Source: Ovis canadensis (Eukaryota > Chordata > Mammalia > Artiodactyla > Bovidae). Taken from it: a DNA stretch of 64,000 bases. Location: assembly GCF_042477335.2 (NCBI RefSeq), contig NC_091256.1, forward strand, positions 39,462,001-39,526,000, read 5' to 3'. The notes under the pieces were generated by a model that did not search any database, had not been told where the DNA came from, and saw only the letters and a list, made by a program, of their open reading frames with translations. Position numbers and translations under genes: made by a program. This document shows, piece after piece, positions 1 through 10,557 of the stretch (its first letter is position 1; every line of letters begins with the position of its first letter).

Positions 1-2484
1 TAGTTAGACTAGATTCCCAGGGGACTTTGGCTAAGTCTGGTCTTCCTACCTGTTAGAGGGGCAAAAATCTGGGAGGCAAGAAACGGTACAAAGAACAGAC
101 AGATATTTGTACTATGTAGTAATACAGTCTGGGTGTGTGTTGGGGAGCCAGTGATTTCCAATTCTGGCCACTGGGACGGCTCTTTTGGGACAATCTCATG
201 CACACAGGACAGGAAGTGCAGGAGGCATGGGGGAGGCAGTAGGTCCGGGGGCATGGGAGGACTCCCCGAGAGGCCAAGTCATTCTGTCATCCCTATTAGA
301 GACTTGGCAGTGGCTGGAGGGTGTGATGGCAGAGCCACGGAGTTGCTGGCCCTGCGCAGAGTCACAAAAGCTGCCTCTGGGAGACAGATGGTCTTAGTTT
401 CTCTCCTTTAAACCCCACCCAGTGGCACCGCCCCAATGCAACACCCAGCCTGCCGCTGGCTGGCGAAGGCCTGCCCCTCCTTCCTGTCCCACGCTTACCA
501 GATGCTGGGGAAGGAAGTGTGGATGTGTCCCCTGGAGAGGGCCTCAGTTGGCGCTGGCAAAGGCAGCGGTGGCCCTGGCCGCCTCCCAAGCTGCCTCAGG
601 TCCGCTGCTCATTTCCTGCTGGGCTTTCCTGATAGAGGTCATGGGGCACCAGCCTTTGCAGACTTCCCTGAAGGAACACAGGAGACAACCAGAGTCACGT
701 GGGAGCTGTCCTTTTCCCAGGCCGGGTGCTCTGGCGTGAAACCCTTCAGCACACTTCCCCTGCACTCACACCTGCCCGGTGTCTCGGAACTCAAACACGC
801 GTCCAGAGCCTACGGTTCTTCCCAACGGGCTCCCTCCTGTCCTGGCTCTCTCTCCAAGCACCTAGTGCTATAAAGGGGCCACCCTCCTGTGTGCACCCTG
901 GTCTCTCCTCTCTCCTCCCTAACATCACCTGAAGCTCCAGCCTCTCTTGTCCGAGGGCTCAAGGCCCTGGTGAGCCCCGGGCACTGGGACTCCTCCCACA
1001 GAAGCACTGGGAGCTGTGGGCTCTGGGAAGACGGAGTCCAGGACCCCACACAGGCCCCAAGGGTAGCTGGGAAGGCTTCTCCAGGTCCCCCAAAGACTAG
1101 AATCAGGAAAAAAAAAAAAAAAGAATGCAACAGAACCAACAAGGAAGCCCTGAATAGTGAAGTGGGGGAAAAAATATCCCCATAAAATGGTCACAGAGGG
1201 AGCATTGTCAAGGGCAAGAGGCGCTGCTGCGGTGGGGGGTGTGGTGGGGGGCGCCTCACCAATTCTGCTTTGTGTGGAGCTTTGAGAGAGCAGAGGCCTA
1301 ATGGGAGGCAGGGACCTACGCTCCTCCCCATCTTTTCCACCCCAGTCACGCCACTAAGTCAAACAGGCTCCCCCTGTGGTTTAACAAGGTTTGATAAGAA
1401 GGACTCGGTGAGGTCAGCCAGCCAGCCTGGGAGGAAACCTCAGGACTCTTCAGAGGTGGCCTGTCCCCTCTGCGCCTTCCAGGTGTGGGCATGGCTTTGG
1501 GGGGCCTCAGTGTCTCTCAGACCTTTCTGCTTAGTTGAGGTCTGTCTCCACCTGTTACAAGTCTGCAAGACTGCGGAAACATCACAGTCCCTCCAGGACC
1601 AGCCCCCTGCATCCTCATCCTCCCCAACGGGCATGCTGAGAGGGCAGCTGGCAACATACTGACCACAGGGTGGCCCCCCCAGGCTCAGGAGGAGCAGGAG
1701 GGGGAGAAAAGGAGACTCAGCTGGTGGCGACTGGGAGAGAGCTGGCTTAGTGGCTGAAAGACTGATAGTGCTGGGCAGGGGCCAAACCAGCAATTAGGCC
1801 CTGTGGCCATGGGTGCCCTGCCTGGTCATGTTCAGTCATCCCATATTTGTCAGATACACATTATGGATGCCTGGTCTTATCCATCCCTTCTCTAGGGAGC
1901 TCTCTGCTCATCATCTCATTCAGGAAAGCCAAGATATACTGCTGAGGCCCTGGGGTCAGGTGAGCAGCAGGTGACTCAGGACTCAACTCAAAGTTCAACC
2001 CATGTACACCCCAGAGTCTGGTTGTGGCAAGGGGACAGAGGGCTCAATGTGATGGCCATTCCACAAACTGCCAAAGAAGTCAGCCACCCATGCTAACCCC
2101 CTGCCCATCCAAGCTGGCAGCTGCTGGCCCCTGTAGCACACCAGAAGATCTCTGTTCCTCCCTGCCACAAACAGGAGCAGAGTGTGTGAGCATCATCAGC
2201 TCTTGCAAATTCAGGGTATTTTTATCATCAAATCTTCTGACTTTGTTACTACGATGGCAGGACGACAAACAGTTCCAGGCCCTCTGCCATAAGAGAAGAC
2301 TCTGATGTTCTAGACGGCAGGTTGCAAACTTCTCCTTAAAGCCCCACCAAACAGGGTCCAGGAACCTGGACAACCATTCACCTCCCAGACACCAGCAGTG
2401 GGGGACTAGGGAAATGGCTCAGAGTTCCACTGCAGTGGCCTGAAGCCCTGAGCAGACTCTGAAGTGAGGCTCCCAGCACCATGT

Positions 2485-2595
2485 GGCTTCACCACTCCAT
2501 GCCTTGGCTTCCTTCTCTGTGAAATGGAGACAATGATGTGCTTCCTGCAGGGTGAGAGTGGGAGGCAATGCCCATAAAGCATTGAACCCTCACGG
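2485..2595 (+). repeat. MIR SINE fragment
   Basis: Carries the MIR-like core in which a 'cttctctgtgaaatggagac' stretch is followed by a loose A/G-rich tail. It is old and diverged, so the limits are approximate. Confidence 0.45.
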
Positions 2596-2730
2596 GCACT
2601 CCAAATCTGCTTTTAAGTCACCTCTCCAGACAATGGGAAACATGATAGCAAAACCCCATCTGACATTTTTCCCGTTAGAGTACAATGAACACCCAAGGGA
2701 GATCTTTGCCCATAAACTAAACAAATAAGA

Positions 2731-2929
2731 GGTGAAGTGAAGTGAAAGTTGCTTAGTTGAGTCTGACTCTTTGTGACCCCAGGCTCCTCTGTCCATGGGA
2801 GTCTCTAGACCAGAATACTAGAGTGGGTAGCCATTCCCTTCTCCAGGGGATCTTCCAACCCAGGGATCGAACCCACGTCTCCCGCATTACAGGTGGATTC
2901 TTTACCATCTGAGCTACCAGGGAAGCCCA
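2731..2929 (-). repeat. Bov-tA SINE
   Basis: Reads in reverse as the ruminant tRNA-derived SINE: the tRNA-like head ends in 'accagggaagccc' and the BovA body contains 'gactctttgtgacccc' and 'gaccagaatact'. Short related sequences (aagaggtg) on both sides look like a decayed target duplication. Confidence 0.9.
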
Positions 2930-3939
2930 GACAAGAGGTGTGTGAAGGCAGAAAGAAGCCTCTCCTTCTGTATACTCCACCTCAAGATAGCAGCAGACTC
3001 AGGACTCTCCGACAGGGGTCAGAGGAGGGAAGTAGAAAGGCAAGCATGGAGTAGGAGAGGGGAAATACGGGTTGTTTCTCCAATAAGAGATGACCTGGAG
3101 TCTTTCCTCATCCCCAGCAACAGTCCACAACTCTGCTTGAGCCAGGGCCCAAGAAGGTCCTCAGGATGCCCCCACACACAGCCCCTTTGTACACACTAGG
3201 CCTGGACTGGTGAGCACAATCCACTGGCTTAACCTCAAACCTTCCACACTTTAGGGGCTGGATACCGTCACACAACTTCAGCTCAGAAGGAAGCAAAGGG
3301 GGTTAAGGGTGTAATTTTGTATACCCCTGTGGTCTCCTGTTTTTCAGAACACCGACTGAGCTGAAAGAGAGGCCACCCCAGAGTCTCAGGTAGCCAGGCT
3401 TATCAGGTACTGGAACCTCTACGGTTTTGGTTTCTTAGCAGAGCTCTCTTCTTCCCCCTATCCTCCAAAACCCCTAGCTTCCCTCCTCAGGACTCCAGAG
3501 AGTGGTTTCTACCTTCCCATGGGCAGATACTCGGCCCCTACCCAGGCCGGCCTCGCATAGAGAAAAAACAGCCCCTGGGCTGAGATCCCCGGGCTAGGCT
3601 GGGAGGTCGATTCCAGCTGACAAATCCCCAGAGAGAGGGTGGGAAGAGAAAGGGATTAGCCTTAAAAGCGAAAAGTTGGAGCCTTGGATTGGGAAGTTGC
3701 GTAAAGCCATCAGGCGCGGCGCTGGAAGCGAGGCGCGAGGTCTGCGCAGCCCGGGGACAGACACCCTCCTCCCAGCCACTCGGTCACCCCTGCTCCGGAG
3801 TTGGGGCTGCGGAGGCAAGAGGCCCGCACGCCGGAACCAGACACTAGACGTGGCACCCTGGCGTAGACCCCGGGTCCTGCCTGTCTCGGGGAAAGAAAGA
3901 AGGCGTCATCCCCCCTCTCAACGCCCCTTTCCCCTTTAC

Positions 3940-4060
3940 CTGCGGCGGCGGCGGCGGCGGCGCAGCGACCCGGGCAGACCAGAAGTTGCCTGGCTCCACC
4001 TGGTCGGGCGGGGCTGCGTCCTGACCACTTAAAAGTTATAAAGTGAAACTCCCCGCTCTC
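3940..4060 (-). other. Candidate untranslated first exon (TMEM63A?)
   Basis: On the minus strand a GC-rich segment ends CCGCAG followed by GTAAAG, a consensus splice donor, directly after a CGG-repeat-rich leader typical of 5' untranslated exons. The 5' limit is a guess and no start codon with a family match is present. Assignment to TMEM63A rests on human gene order. Confidence 0.4.
3943..3962 (+). repeat. CGG/GCG triplet run
   Basis: About seven uninterrupted GC-rich triplets, placed inside the candidate first exon just before its splice donor. Confidence 0.9.
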
Positions 4061-4909
4061 CTGCACATGCGCAGAGCCGCGTCCACGGCTTGCCCAATTT
4101 GCAGCTACGCCCGAGTGGGTGTCAGCTCTGCCGCCGCCTCCCGCCCCCGGCGCCGTGCGCCCCTGGGCGATCCTCCGTCCAGGCCCGGCGCGGGGCCACT
4201 GCTCAGTGCGCTCAGCTCCTCCCTGCAGTCTGCAGGCCCCGTTCCGGCCAGCTCGTGTCCTGGGACCGAGGAGAGTGCCGCCAGGGCTGATTCCCCTCCC
4301 CGGCCCCCCGACGCGTCCCCCTTTCCCCGACAGACACCTTGGGGCGCCCCAGGCCTAGTACAGGGTGATCACATCCGTGGGAGGCGGGGGCAGCGCATGG
4401 GCGAAAGTTCTTGATTTTTCTGTAGTGCACTGAATTTCCTAGACCAGCTTTTAGGCCCCCCTGTATCGGGGCGGAGTGGGGTCGGGGGGGTAGGGAAATC
4501 GGGTAGGCTCAGCCCGCACCTCGGCTCCACGTAGTCCGTCGTCACCTGGTTCCCAGCGCGGAAGACTACGGCTCCGCTATCTTTCTGAATAGCCTGACAG
4601 TGAAAGCCCTGGGGCCGGCGGCGGGGGAGGGGCCGCGGGGGGTTCCTGCGTTTGGCCCCAAATAGAAGTCGCAGTGTTTTCGGCGGTGCCCCGGAGCCAA
4701 AGCCGGAACTGCCAATTCCGGGCCGCCAGGGTCACCGTTCTAGCCCAGCTCGCTGAGCTCTGGGTCCCAGAGAGTTCCCTATGAGCGGCAGCCCCCGCAG
4801 TTGGACTGTAAGCTCCCCGAGGGCGCTGGGGTGTGCTCTGGGCAACACACAGGTTGGCGTTCAATGAGGACAGCGCCCCCAGTGAAACCGAAGAGCACAG
4901 CTCGCCGGC

Positions 4910-5515
4910 TGCAGCAGTCTGCCCTCCTCCGCAGGCCTCCGTTTCCGCAGGAGGTTGGACCAAAGCTTTCTCTCAGGTCCCTTCCAGCACTAAAAATCTG
5001 TGAATGCTGAACAGCTCCGCACTCAGTACCCGCACAGCTTTGCAGGGATCTGGCCCTCTTCCATTTCTGGGCTTTCATCTTTTGTTGTCGTGGTAAATGT
5101 ATTCACCTTATCTCCCTCCCCAGCCAGCCTGGGGATCTCTGGAGGGAGCCTGCCGGGGGTGTCTTCTGCTCTAGCAGTGCTTTTCTGACCCATTTGCTGG
5201 CTTGCTCCTTCTCCCCAACCCCCAGTCACTAGTTATTTCCAGAGTTTGCCCTTGACGTCTGTGCTCAACACAGCCCTTGGCCTACCCGTAAGCGCCTGGC
5301 CATCTCTCCTCCTGCGGTTCCCTCCAGCGGCCAAGGAACCCACAACTGACTTCCAGCAGGTGCCTGCGTGTGTCCACTGGGCTTCCCCCTGGCGCCTCAG
5401 ACGGACTCTGTCCACTCTCTTCCCCGCATATCCTCCACCTTGCGTCTTTATTCTTCCCCTTCCTCAATGAATGCAGCCACCCCTGATCTGTGCTGTGGGG
5501 TCCAGGGAAGTGTAA
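4910..5515 (+). repeat. Left partner of outer inverted duplication (block A)
   Basis: This segment reappears in reverse complement at 25570-26560. Shared landmarks in the same order include 'caggtcccttccagcacta', 'gcacagctttgcaggg', 'ccatttctgggctttcatct', 'gcgcctggcca' and 'tgggcttccccctg'. Similarity is roughly 75-85% by eye. The right partner is longer because two Bov-tA SINEs landed in it. Confidence 0.75.
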
Positions 5516-5659
5516 GGTTCTAACCCCAGTGATTACATTGGTGGAGACACTGAAAAGAAAAGTTAGGATCCTTGATTTCAGAGAGGGAAGGTATTTCTAA
5601 ATTGACTTTCAGTAGGTCGTTTCAAAATCAAGAGGTTAGACAGATCAACATGTGAGGTG

Positions 5660-5880
5660 AGATAACCATAGCCCCACTATGTATCAGGCAGCATGTGGAG
5701 TGCTTATAAACACTACTTCCTTAAATTTCCAGTAGAAGTACAGAGAAGTCAAGGATTGTTCCTATCTGATAGAGAAGAAAATGGAAATTTAGAGGATGTA
5801 GAATTTACAGTTAATTTGAGCTGTAAAGATAAGCAAGGAATCCAAGACAACCATGTCCAAGGCCTGAACCCTGTATCAAA
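5660..5880 (+). repeat. MIR SINE, diverged
   Basis: A 'tatcaggcagcatgtggagtgcttataaa' type head followed by an A/G-rich core with 'agagaagtcaagg' fits an old MIR. Limits approximate. Confidence 0.4.
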
Positions 5881-6301
5881 CTCAGTTTAAAGCCAGTGTA
5901 ATCTTGGCATTCCAAAATCTTACATCAGCATTTTATCACTTGCTCCCTTTATCTGCCCTCAAATCTAAAGGAGTGATTCACATTCTTGTAGATGATGATT
6001 TTAATCACAGATTTTAAAAATTTTGTATCAATTAGAATTGAAATAAAGCCCATTCCCTGTGCCCAGAGAAGTAAAAATAGCAACAGCAATGACAAAAAAA
6101 AGTTCTGCCTCAATCTTCAGAGGACAGGCACATTAGAATCAATGCATTCCAATTCTAGCATCCTGTATCACTTAATTGAGACCTTGAACAAGTCTTTGAA
6201 AGTCTTTTCCTTAGTTTTCTAATCTGGTTGACCTAATTCCTATAGAACTTTCTGTTCTCTCACAATTTGCAGGGTTCTGGGTAAAACAGAATAAAATGTA
6301 T
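5881..6301. other. LEFTY1 3' flank, nothing recognised
   Basis: AT-rich sequence downstream of the LEFTY1 gene. I see no exon, RNA gene or recognisable repeat here. Confidence 0.5.
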
Positions 6302-6307
6302 TTTATT
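6302..6307 (-). terminator. Candidate LEFTY1 polyadenylation signal
   Basis: The first AATAAA on the minus strand after the LEFTY1 stop codon, giving a 3' UTR of about 430 nt, in the usual range for a LEFTY transcript. No transcript evidence is available. Confidence 0.5.
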
Positions 6308-6736
6308 TGTTTCTTGCAGAATACCCTTATTATTTGAGTTAGGTATGTACAACTTCTATTTACTATAGATTTTTAAGCCCAGAGCAGCAACTGTGTCTCC
6401 CAGCCATACCACAGAGCTCAGCCCACGTCCAATAAGAGGACAAGGAAACAGTGACAAATTGGGGTTTCTCTTCTTAGGTTACAAAATCTACACAGGTAAG
6501 TGCTTAGGATACAGTGCAGTGAAAAAATGTCGAGGAGAGAAGATTGGGCAGGGGCTCCCAGTGTCCAGGGAGTCTTGTTCCTGAGAAACAAAAATCAGAA
6601 GGCGAGCTAACTGGTCAGAACTCAGTATGAAGCGCAGAGCATGTGCCACCATCAGCTCAGTCATCCCCATCTCTTCTGGCACCCGGAACAGTTTCAACAC
6701 ACACAAGCCAAGTCCTTCGATGACTATACCCCACAC

Positions 6737-9564
6737 CTACGGCTCCAACTTCCTTGGCACAAGCACCCCGTCCCAGGCACAGCTGCATGTCTGCACCCTC
6801 ATGTTGGGCAGGCTGACCACCTGGGGCTGGAGTCGGCCTCCCTCCTGGATGCTGACAATCATGGGCAGTGAGGTCGTCTCCAAGGCGATGCACTGTCGAG
6901 GCCCCAGAAAAGGCCACTTGAAGGTCAGGGACTCTGGGGGCTGCTGGCAGGTGCCCACACACTCATAGGTCAGGAAGCCTGGGGGCTCCAGGACCCAGTT
7001 CTCAGCCCACTTCATCCCCTGCAGGTCAATGTACGTCTCCTGGCGGCAGCAGCGGGTGCCCTCGGTCACCGGTGCCTTAGGATCACAGTTTCCCTGAGCT
7101 CTGTGGGGAGCAAAGAGAGGCAGAGTCAGAGGTCAGCTGAGAGGGCAGGGGTCATGGGGCCCAGGGTGAGACCTAGTGGCACACCTGGAAAGATTTATGA
7201 TCTATCTCTTATTATGTTCAAAATGTTGGATATTTGTCATAAGGATGGATAACCAGAAATAACCCCCAAAATAATAATTAGAGCTGACATTACTCCCAAG
7301 AGTGGAAGGAGATATTTTATATATTCATTCATTCCCACAGCACCCTGTAAAGTTGCCCGTTTCAAAATAGGTTCCCCCGCAGCCTGCCCCCGGGCCTACC
7401 CGTAGTCCCTGAGGTCCAGGGTGTGCAGCTCCAGCTGGGGCTCCCCCTGCCGGCCGCTCGACGGCCCCTGGGGGGCGAAGCGGACCAGCCTGTGGGCGCT
7501 GGAGGCCAGCGGGCCCAGGTGCTCCCGCTGCACCAACACCTGCAGGAGCAGCGGCTGCCGGGGGCTGCCCAGCTGCTGCCAGAAGTTCACCGCCTCGGTC
7601 ACGTCCAGGGCCTTCCAGCCGCTCTCGTGGATGGACACCAGCCTGCGACACCGCACGGAGGGAGACACAGGCCCGCGCTCAGGCGTGGGGACTGGGACTG
7701 CCCGGGGTGGCCCCGGGGGCGGCACCTCTCCTACCCGCTCCCGCGTGTCCCCGCCGGGACCGAGCCGCCCCTCCTCCCGCCCCGGGCCCAGCCTTTCTTC
7801 CCTCCCCCGGGCCCCACACCGCAGCCGCGACCTCCGCACCTGGAGTCGATGAGGGCGGTGCGGTTGGAGCCATCGTCGCGGACGTGCAGCCACTGCACGG
7901 TGACCCGGGCGCGGTCGCTGCGCGGGAAGAGGCGCTCGTGTCTGCGGAGCGCGGCCCTGGGGACCGGCTCCTGGAAGAGACGCAGCACGGCCTGCACCAG
8001 CTCGCTGCGGGGCGGCAGACGCTGCTCCATGTCGAACACCAGCAAATGCGAGGACGTCTCGGATGCCAGGAACCTGCCGACCACCTCTGGGGACAGGAGC
8101 GGAGTCAGCGGGGCCCCTCCGAGCACAAGGCGAGCTCTGAGGATGCAGGGCTCAGGGCGAGCGAACAGGGTTTCCCCAGGAATCCCCAGGGAGAGTTTGG
8201 AGGCTGGGAAACTGATGGGCCAGGCCAGAAACAGAGCACCTCCACTCCCCAAGCAGGCTCTCCAAAACCATCATCTGGGGTTGGGGCTTGTGTACTAGTG
8301 GTGACCCCCCCTCACCACTAGTGAGGGGAGGGCCAGCTTTGGGATACTGAGCAAGGGCTGGGACTCTGAGTGAAGACCGCAGACCTGCAGGCTTCTTTAG
8401 GCAAAGGCCAGGAGTGGGAATGGGGGGTGGAAGGCTGAGGACCTGCCAGTGAAAATCTACAGTCACCAGCTGAAACCCACTTTTCCTAAGAGGCAGAGAA
8501 AGAGCTCTGAATTTACTTTCATTTCCCTGCCTGGTGAGGGGACTCTTGCCAGTGAAAAGGAACAGGGGCAATTTTTGTGGAATTACCAAGCCCTGAGGGA
8601 AATGGTGAGGTCAGGCACAACACGCTCTTCAGAGGCCCCAGCAATCCGTCCCCAGCACCCCAGGTTGGCAGTGCGATCACCTGATCAGCCAGTCCCATGG
8701 CTGCCAGCAGTCACCCTGCTGAGGTGTCCAGCACCGGCCTCCTCGTCTCCCCAGGCGCCTGGCCTGGTCTATCTGTGGGTGTCGAGGAGGTGAGCCCCAG
8801 CCCTGGGGAAGTGAGAGGCTGCCATAGGACTCAGACCTGGTACCTTCCATCTCATGAGAATACTCACAACTTTGGGAAGTAGTCAAAGCTAATTTAATGT
8901 CATTTCAAGAAACACAAGAGTTGTTGGGAGACTTGTCCAAAAACAAATATCAGAGCTGAAAACTGAACGCACAGGTCCATTCTCTCTAAGGCAACACTCT
9001 GCGGAGGCCAGCCTCTTTGTCCCCTAGCACAAAGGCACCTTGACCATCTGTCTTCTCTTCTCTAACTTTTTTCTTTCCACTTTGCTTCCTGCCCCATGAT
9101 TCCCTGTTCTTGCCTTGGCTTTGTCAGCCAGTCCAGCCGGCCCTGCTCCTCCTGGCCCTGAGAGGCGGGGTCCTCAGTGCAGACAGAGACCAGAAGCCCA
9201 GGCCCATTGTCCTCACAGGCCATGGTCCCCCCTCACCACCCTGTGGACCCTGCACCCCAGACAGCTACCACCACCACCACGAGGACTAGGCTGCAGCAAG
9301 AGAGCGGGCCTCACCTCGGAAGTTCTGGCTGAACCTCTTTCCCCGGGAGCGCGCCCCGTGGCCACGCTGCAGCAGGGCCACGTACTGGGCCCTCACGTGG
9401 GCGGGGATGACCAGCCCCTCCACGGCGGCCTTGTCCACGATGGGGACCTCGCTGAGGTGCAGCTGCTGCAGCAGGCTGTCCAGGATCCGCTCCTCGGTCA
9501 GGGCCGCCCCAGGGCCAGCCTGGGGCAGCACCCAGAGGGCCCAGCAGAGCCACAGGGGCCGCAT
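6737..9564 (-). CDS. LEFTY1: LEFTY, left copy (LEFTY1 position): secreted Nodal antagonist
   Basis: Four coding exons, join(6737..7100, 7400..7642, 7840..8086, 9315..9564) on the minus strand, lengths 364, 243, 247 and 250, all with GT/AG introns, giving 367 aa (human 366). Residues 1-21 form a signal peptide ([14 protein letters not shown]...). Proprotein-convertase sites RGKR (74-77) and RHER (132-135) match the two human sites; NRT at 158-160 is an N-glycosylation site. The C-terminal cystine-knot domain starts near C252, with CC at 264-265 and the terminal CSC motif. LEFTY acts outside the cell, binding Nodal and its EGF-CFC co-receptor, and is a Nodal target itself. Exon 4 differs from copy 2 and human at several residues (T, T, L, W, V), including W after the last CSC motif where human and copy 2 have S. 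Whether this copy is one-to-one with human LEFTY1 is uncertain because the copies have exchanged sequence. Confidence 0.95.
7385..8160 (-). repeat. LEFTY paralogous tract 1 (exon 3 - intron 2 - exon 2), partner 59906-60680
   Basis: Exon 3, the 197-nt intron 2 and most of exon 2 match the other copy with only a handful of mismatches, intron included. Similarity collapses a short way into intron 1 and at the exon 3 / intron 3 border. This sharp patch of identity within older, diverged copies is the mark of gene conversion. Confidence 0.85.
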
Positions 9565-9799
9565 GGCGCTGCTGGGGAGAAGGAGGGGCAGAGTGGACGT
9601 GTCCCCGGATGAGGCTCCAGAAGGGTCCCAGCAGCGGGGTGTGCTGAGAGCCAGGCTGGGCCAGCTTTATAGCAGCCCTGGGCTGGGCCAGGATGGTGGG
9701 AGGGGGGAGAGGCTGGGAGGAAGGGAGGTCACACCCCTCAGACCTCCTGGGAGCTCAGCATCCAGACAGGTCCCTGAGCCCGAGGAGGGGGCTGTCTAG
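9315..9799 (-). repeat. LEFTY paralogous tract 2 (exon 1 and promoter), partner 61474-61959
   Basis: Exon 1, the 5' UTR and about 230 bp of promoter are almost identical between copies. From roughly 9500 to 9799 I count one mismatch; exon 1 has about five in 250. Similarity ends abruptly after 9800/61959. The adjacent intron 1 sequence (about 9100-9314) is only about 85-90% alike. Confidence 0.9.
9666..9671 (-). promoter_or_regulatory. LEFTY1 TATA box
   Basis: TATAAA on the minus strand, 102 bp before the start codon, in a GC-rich core promoter that is identical in the second copy. Predicted transcription start is about 9635-9642. Confidence 0.8.
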
Positions 9800-9801
9800 A
9801 C
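9794..9801. promoter_or_regulatory. Palindromic SMAD-binding element GTCTAGAC
   Basis: A perfect copy of the palindromic SMAD3/4 element, about 125 bp upstream of the TATA box. LEFTY genes are known SMAD2/3 targets, so the position makes sense. The second copy has GTCTAGAA at the matching place (61953-61960). Function is inferred. Confidence 0.5.
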
Positions 9802-10539
9802 TGTGAACAGATGGTATTATTGTGGTCAGGTGCCTCTACCTTGGCCGGGGTTGCTGGACCAGTTAAATTAAAAAGCTTGTTTCCTGAAGAAGAGGCAAGG
9901 ATCTCTATGTGCTTTCTTCCCTTTCCCTCAGTCACAGAGCAAACTCCAGTCCCTGGTGTGGACTGAGAGTCCTGATTCTTGCTACAGCTACTCTGTGTGC
10001 ACACCAACACCTTGGCTTTCTGGCTAAGGACCGATTCTGCCTACAAGGATGAGCATCTAAGCCTGGTGCTCAAAGGACTCCTGGGGGCTGCTGAGCTCCT
10101 GGGCTGTCCACAATTAGAAAACCCAATGTTTTTCCCAGTGCTTAGGGGGGAAGGGGTGACCTTCCTAGACAAGAGAGCCTGAGGTAATTTATTACCAATG
10201 GGATTTTGTCCAATAAGGAACCTCATCCTCCCCTTCTCCCTGGCTGTTCACAGATTCAGAGATTGGAGTTGAAAAACCATCCTGCCTGTTCCCTCCTCCA
10301 ATTTTTGAGCTAAGAAAACCAAGGCTCAGAGAGGCAACAATACCCCTGGCTCACAACAGTTAATGATGGACGCCTGCATGAAGTCAAGTCTGATTCCTAG
10401 CCCACAGCTCTTTCCACAACCTCCAGCTGTTTCCAGCCAGAGTCCTTGTTCAATCCTCTGAAGCAGCCAAGTGGACTCAACCCAGGTGACCCGGGCTCGG
10501 TGTGGGTAGGGGGCATGTCCTTCAATTTCCTGAAGCTTC
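9802..10539. other. LEFTY1 upstream flank, unassigned
   Basis: Non-repetitive by eye, with no exon or RNA gene seen. It has no counterpart upstream of the second LEFTY copy within this window. Confidence 0.5.
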
Positions 10540-10549
10540 ACCAAATGAA

Positions 10550-10557
10550 TGTGGATT
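10550..10557 (-). promoter_or_regulatory. FOXH1-type site 1 of proximal pair, overlapping a POU octamer
   Basis: TGTGGATT, the reverse of AATCCACA, the FOXH1 consensus found in pairs in the Nodal-responsive enhancers of Nodal, Lefty and Pitx2. It runs on into ATTTGCAT, a perfect POU octamer ending at 10562. The site lies about 0.9 kb upstream of the LEFTY1 start. Function is inferred from motif, pairing and conservation in the inverted copy. Confidence 0.45.

Larger units (their letters stand above)
1..3939 (-). other. No coding exon recognised; probably first intron of a minus-strand gene (TMEM63A by synteny)
   Basis: Apart from two SINEs, no exon with convincing splice sites and family resemblance is visible on either strand. 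Short reading frames here have no recognisable protein content. In human, TMEM63A lies immediately downstream of LEFTY1 on the same strand and starts a few kb from the LEFTY1 3' end, so this stretch plausibly lies in its first intron. That is inference from remembered gene order; I did not find the start of the TMEM63A protein here. Confidence 0.4.
3640..4960. promoter_or_regulatory. CpG island
   Basis: A GC-rich stretch with dense CpG stands out from the CpG-poor sequence on both sides. It contains GC boxes, a CGG run near 3943-3962, and a good minus-strand splice donor at 3939/3938. It lies about 2.5 kb past the LEFTY1 stop codon on the same strand, where human TMEM63A has its promoter. It is most likely the promoter of the next minus-strand gene rather than of LEFTY1. 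Gene identity is inferred from synteny only. Confidence 0.7.

Noticed and set aside
7423-8298. A 291-codon plus-strand open frame, mirrored by 59812-60654 in the second copy
   Set aside because: It lies antisense to LEFTY exons 2-3 in very GC-rich sequence, where stop codons are rare. It has no recognisable domain, and it recurs only because the tract is shared by the paralogs.
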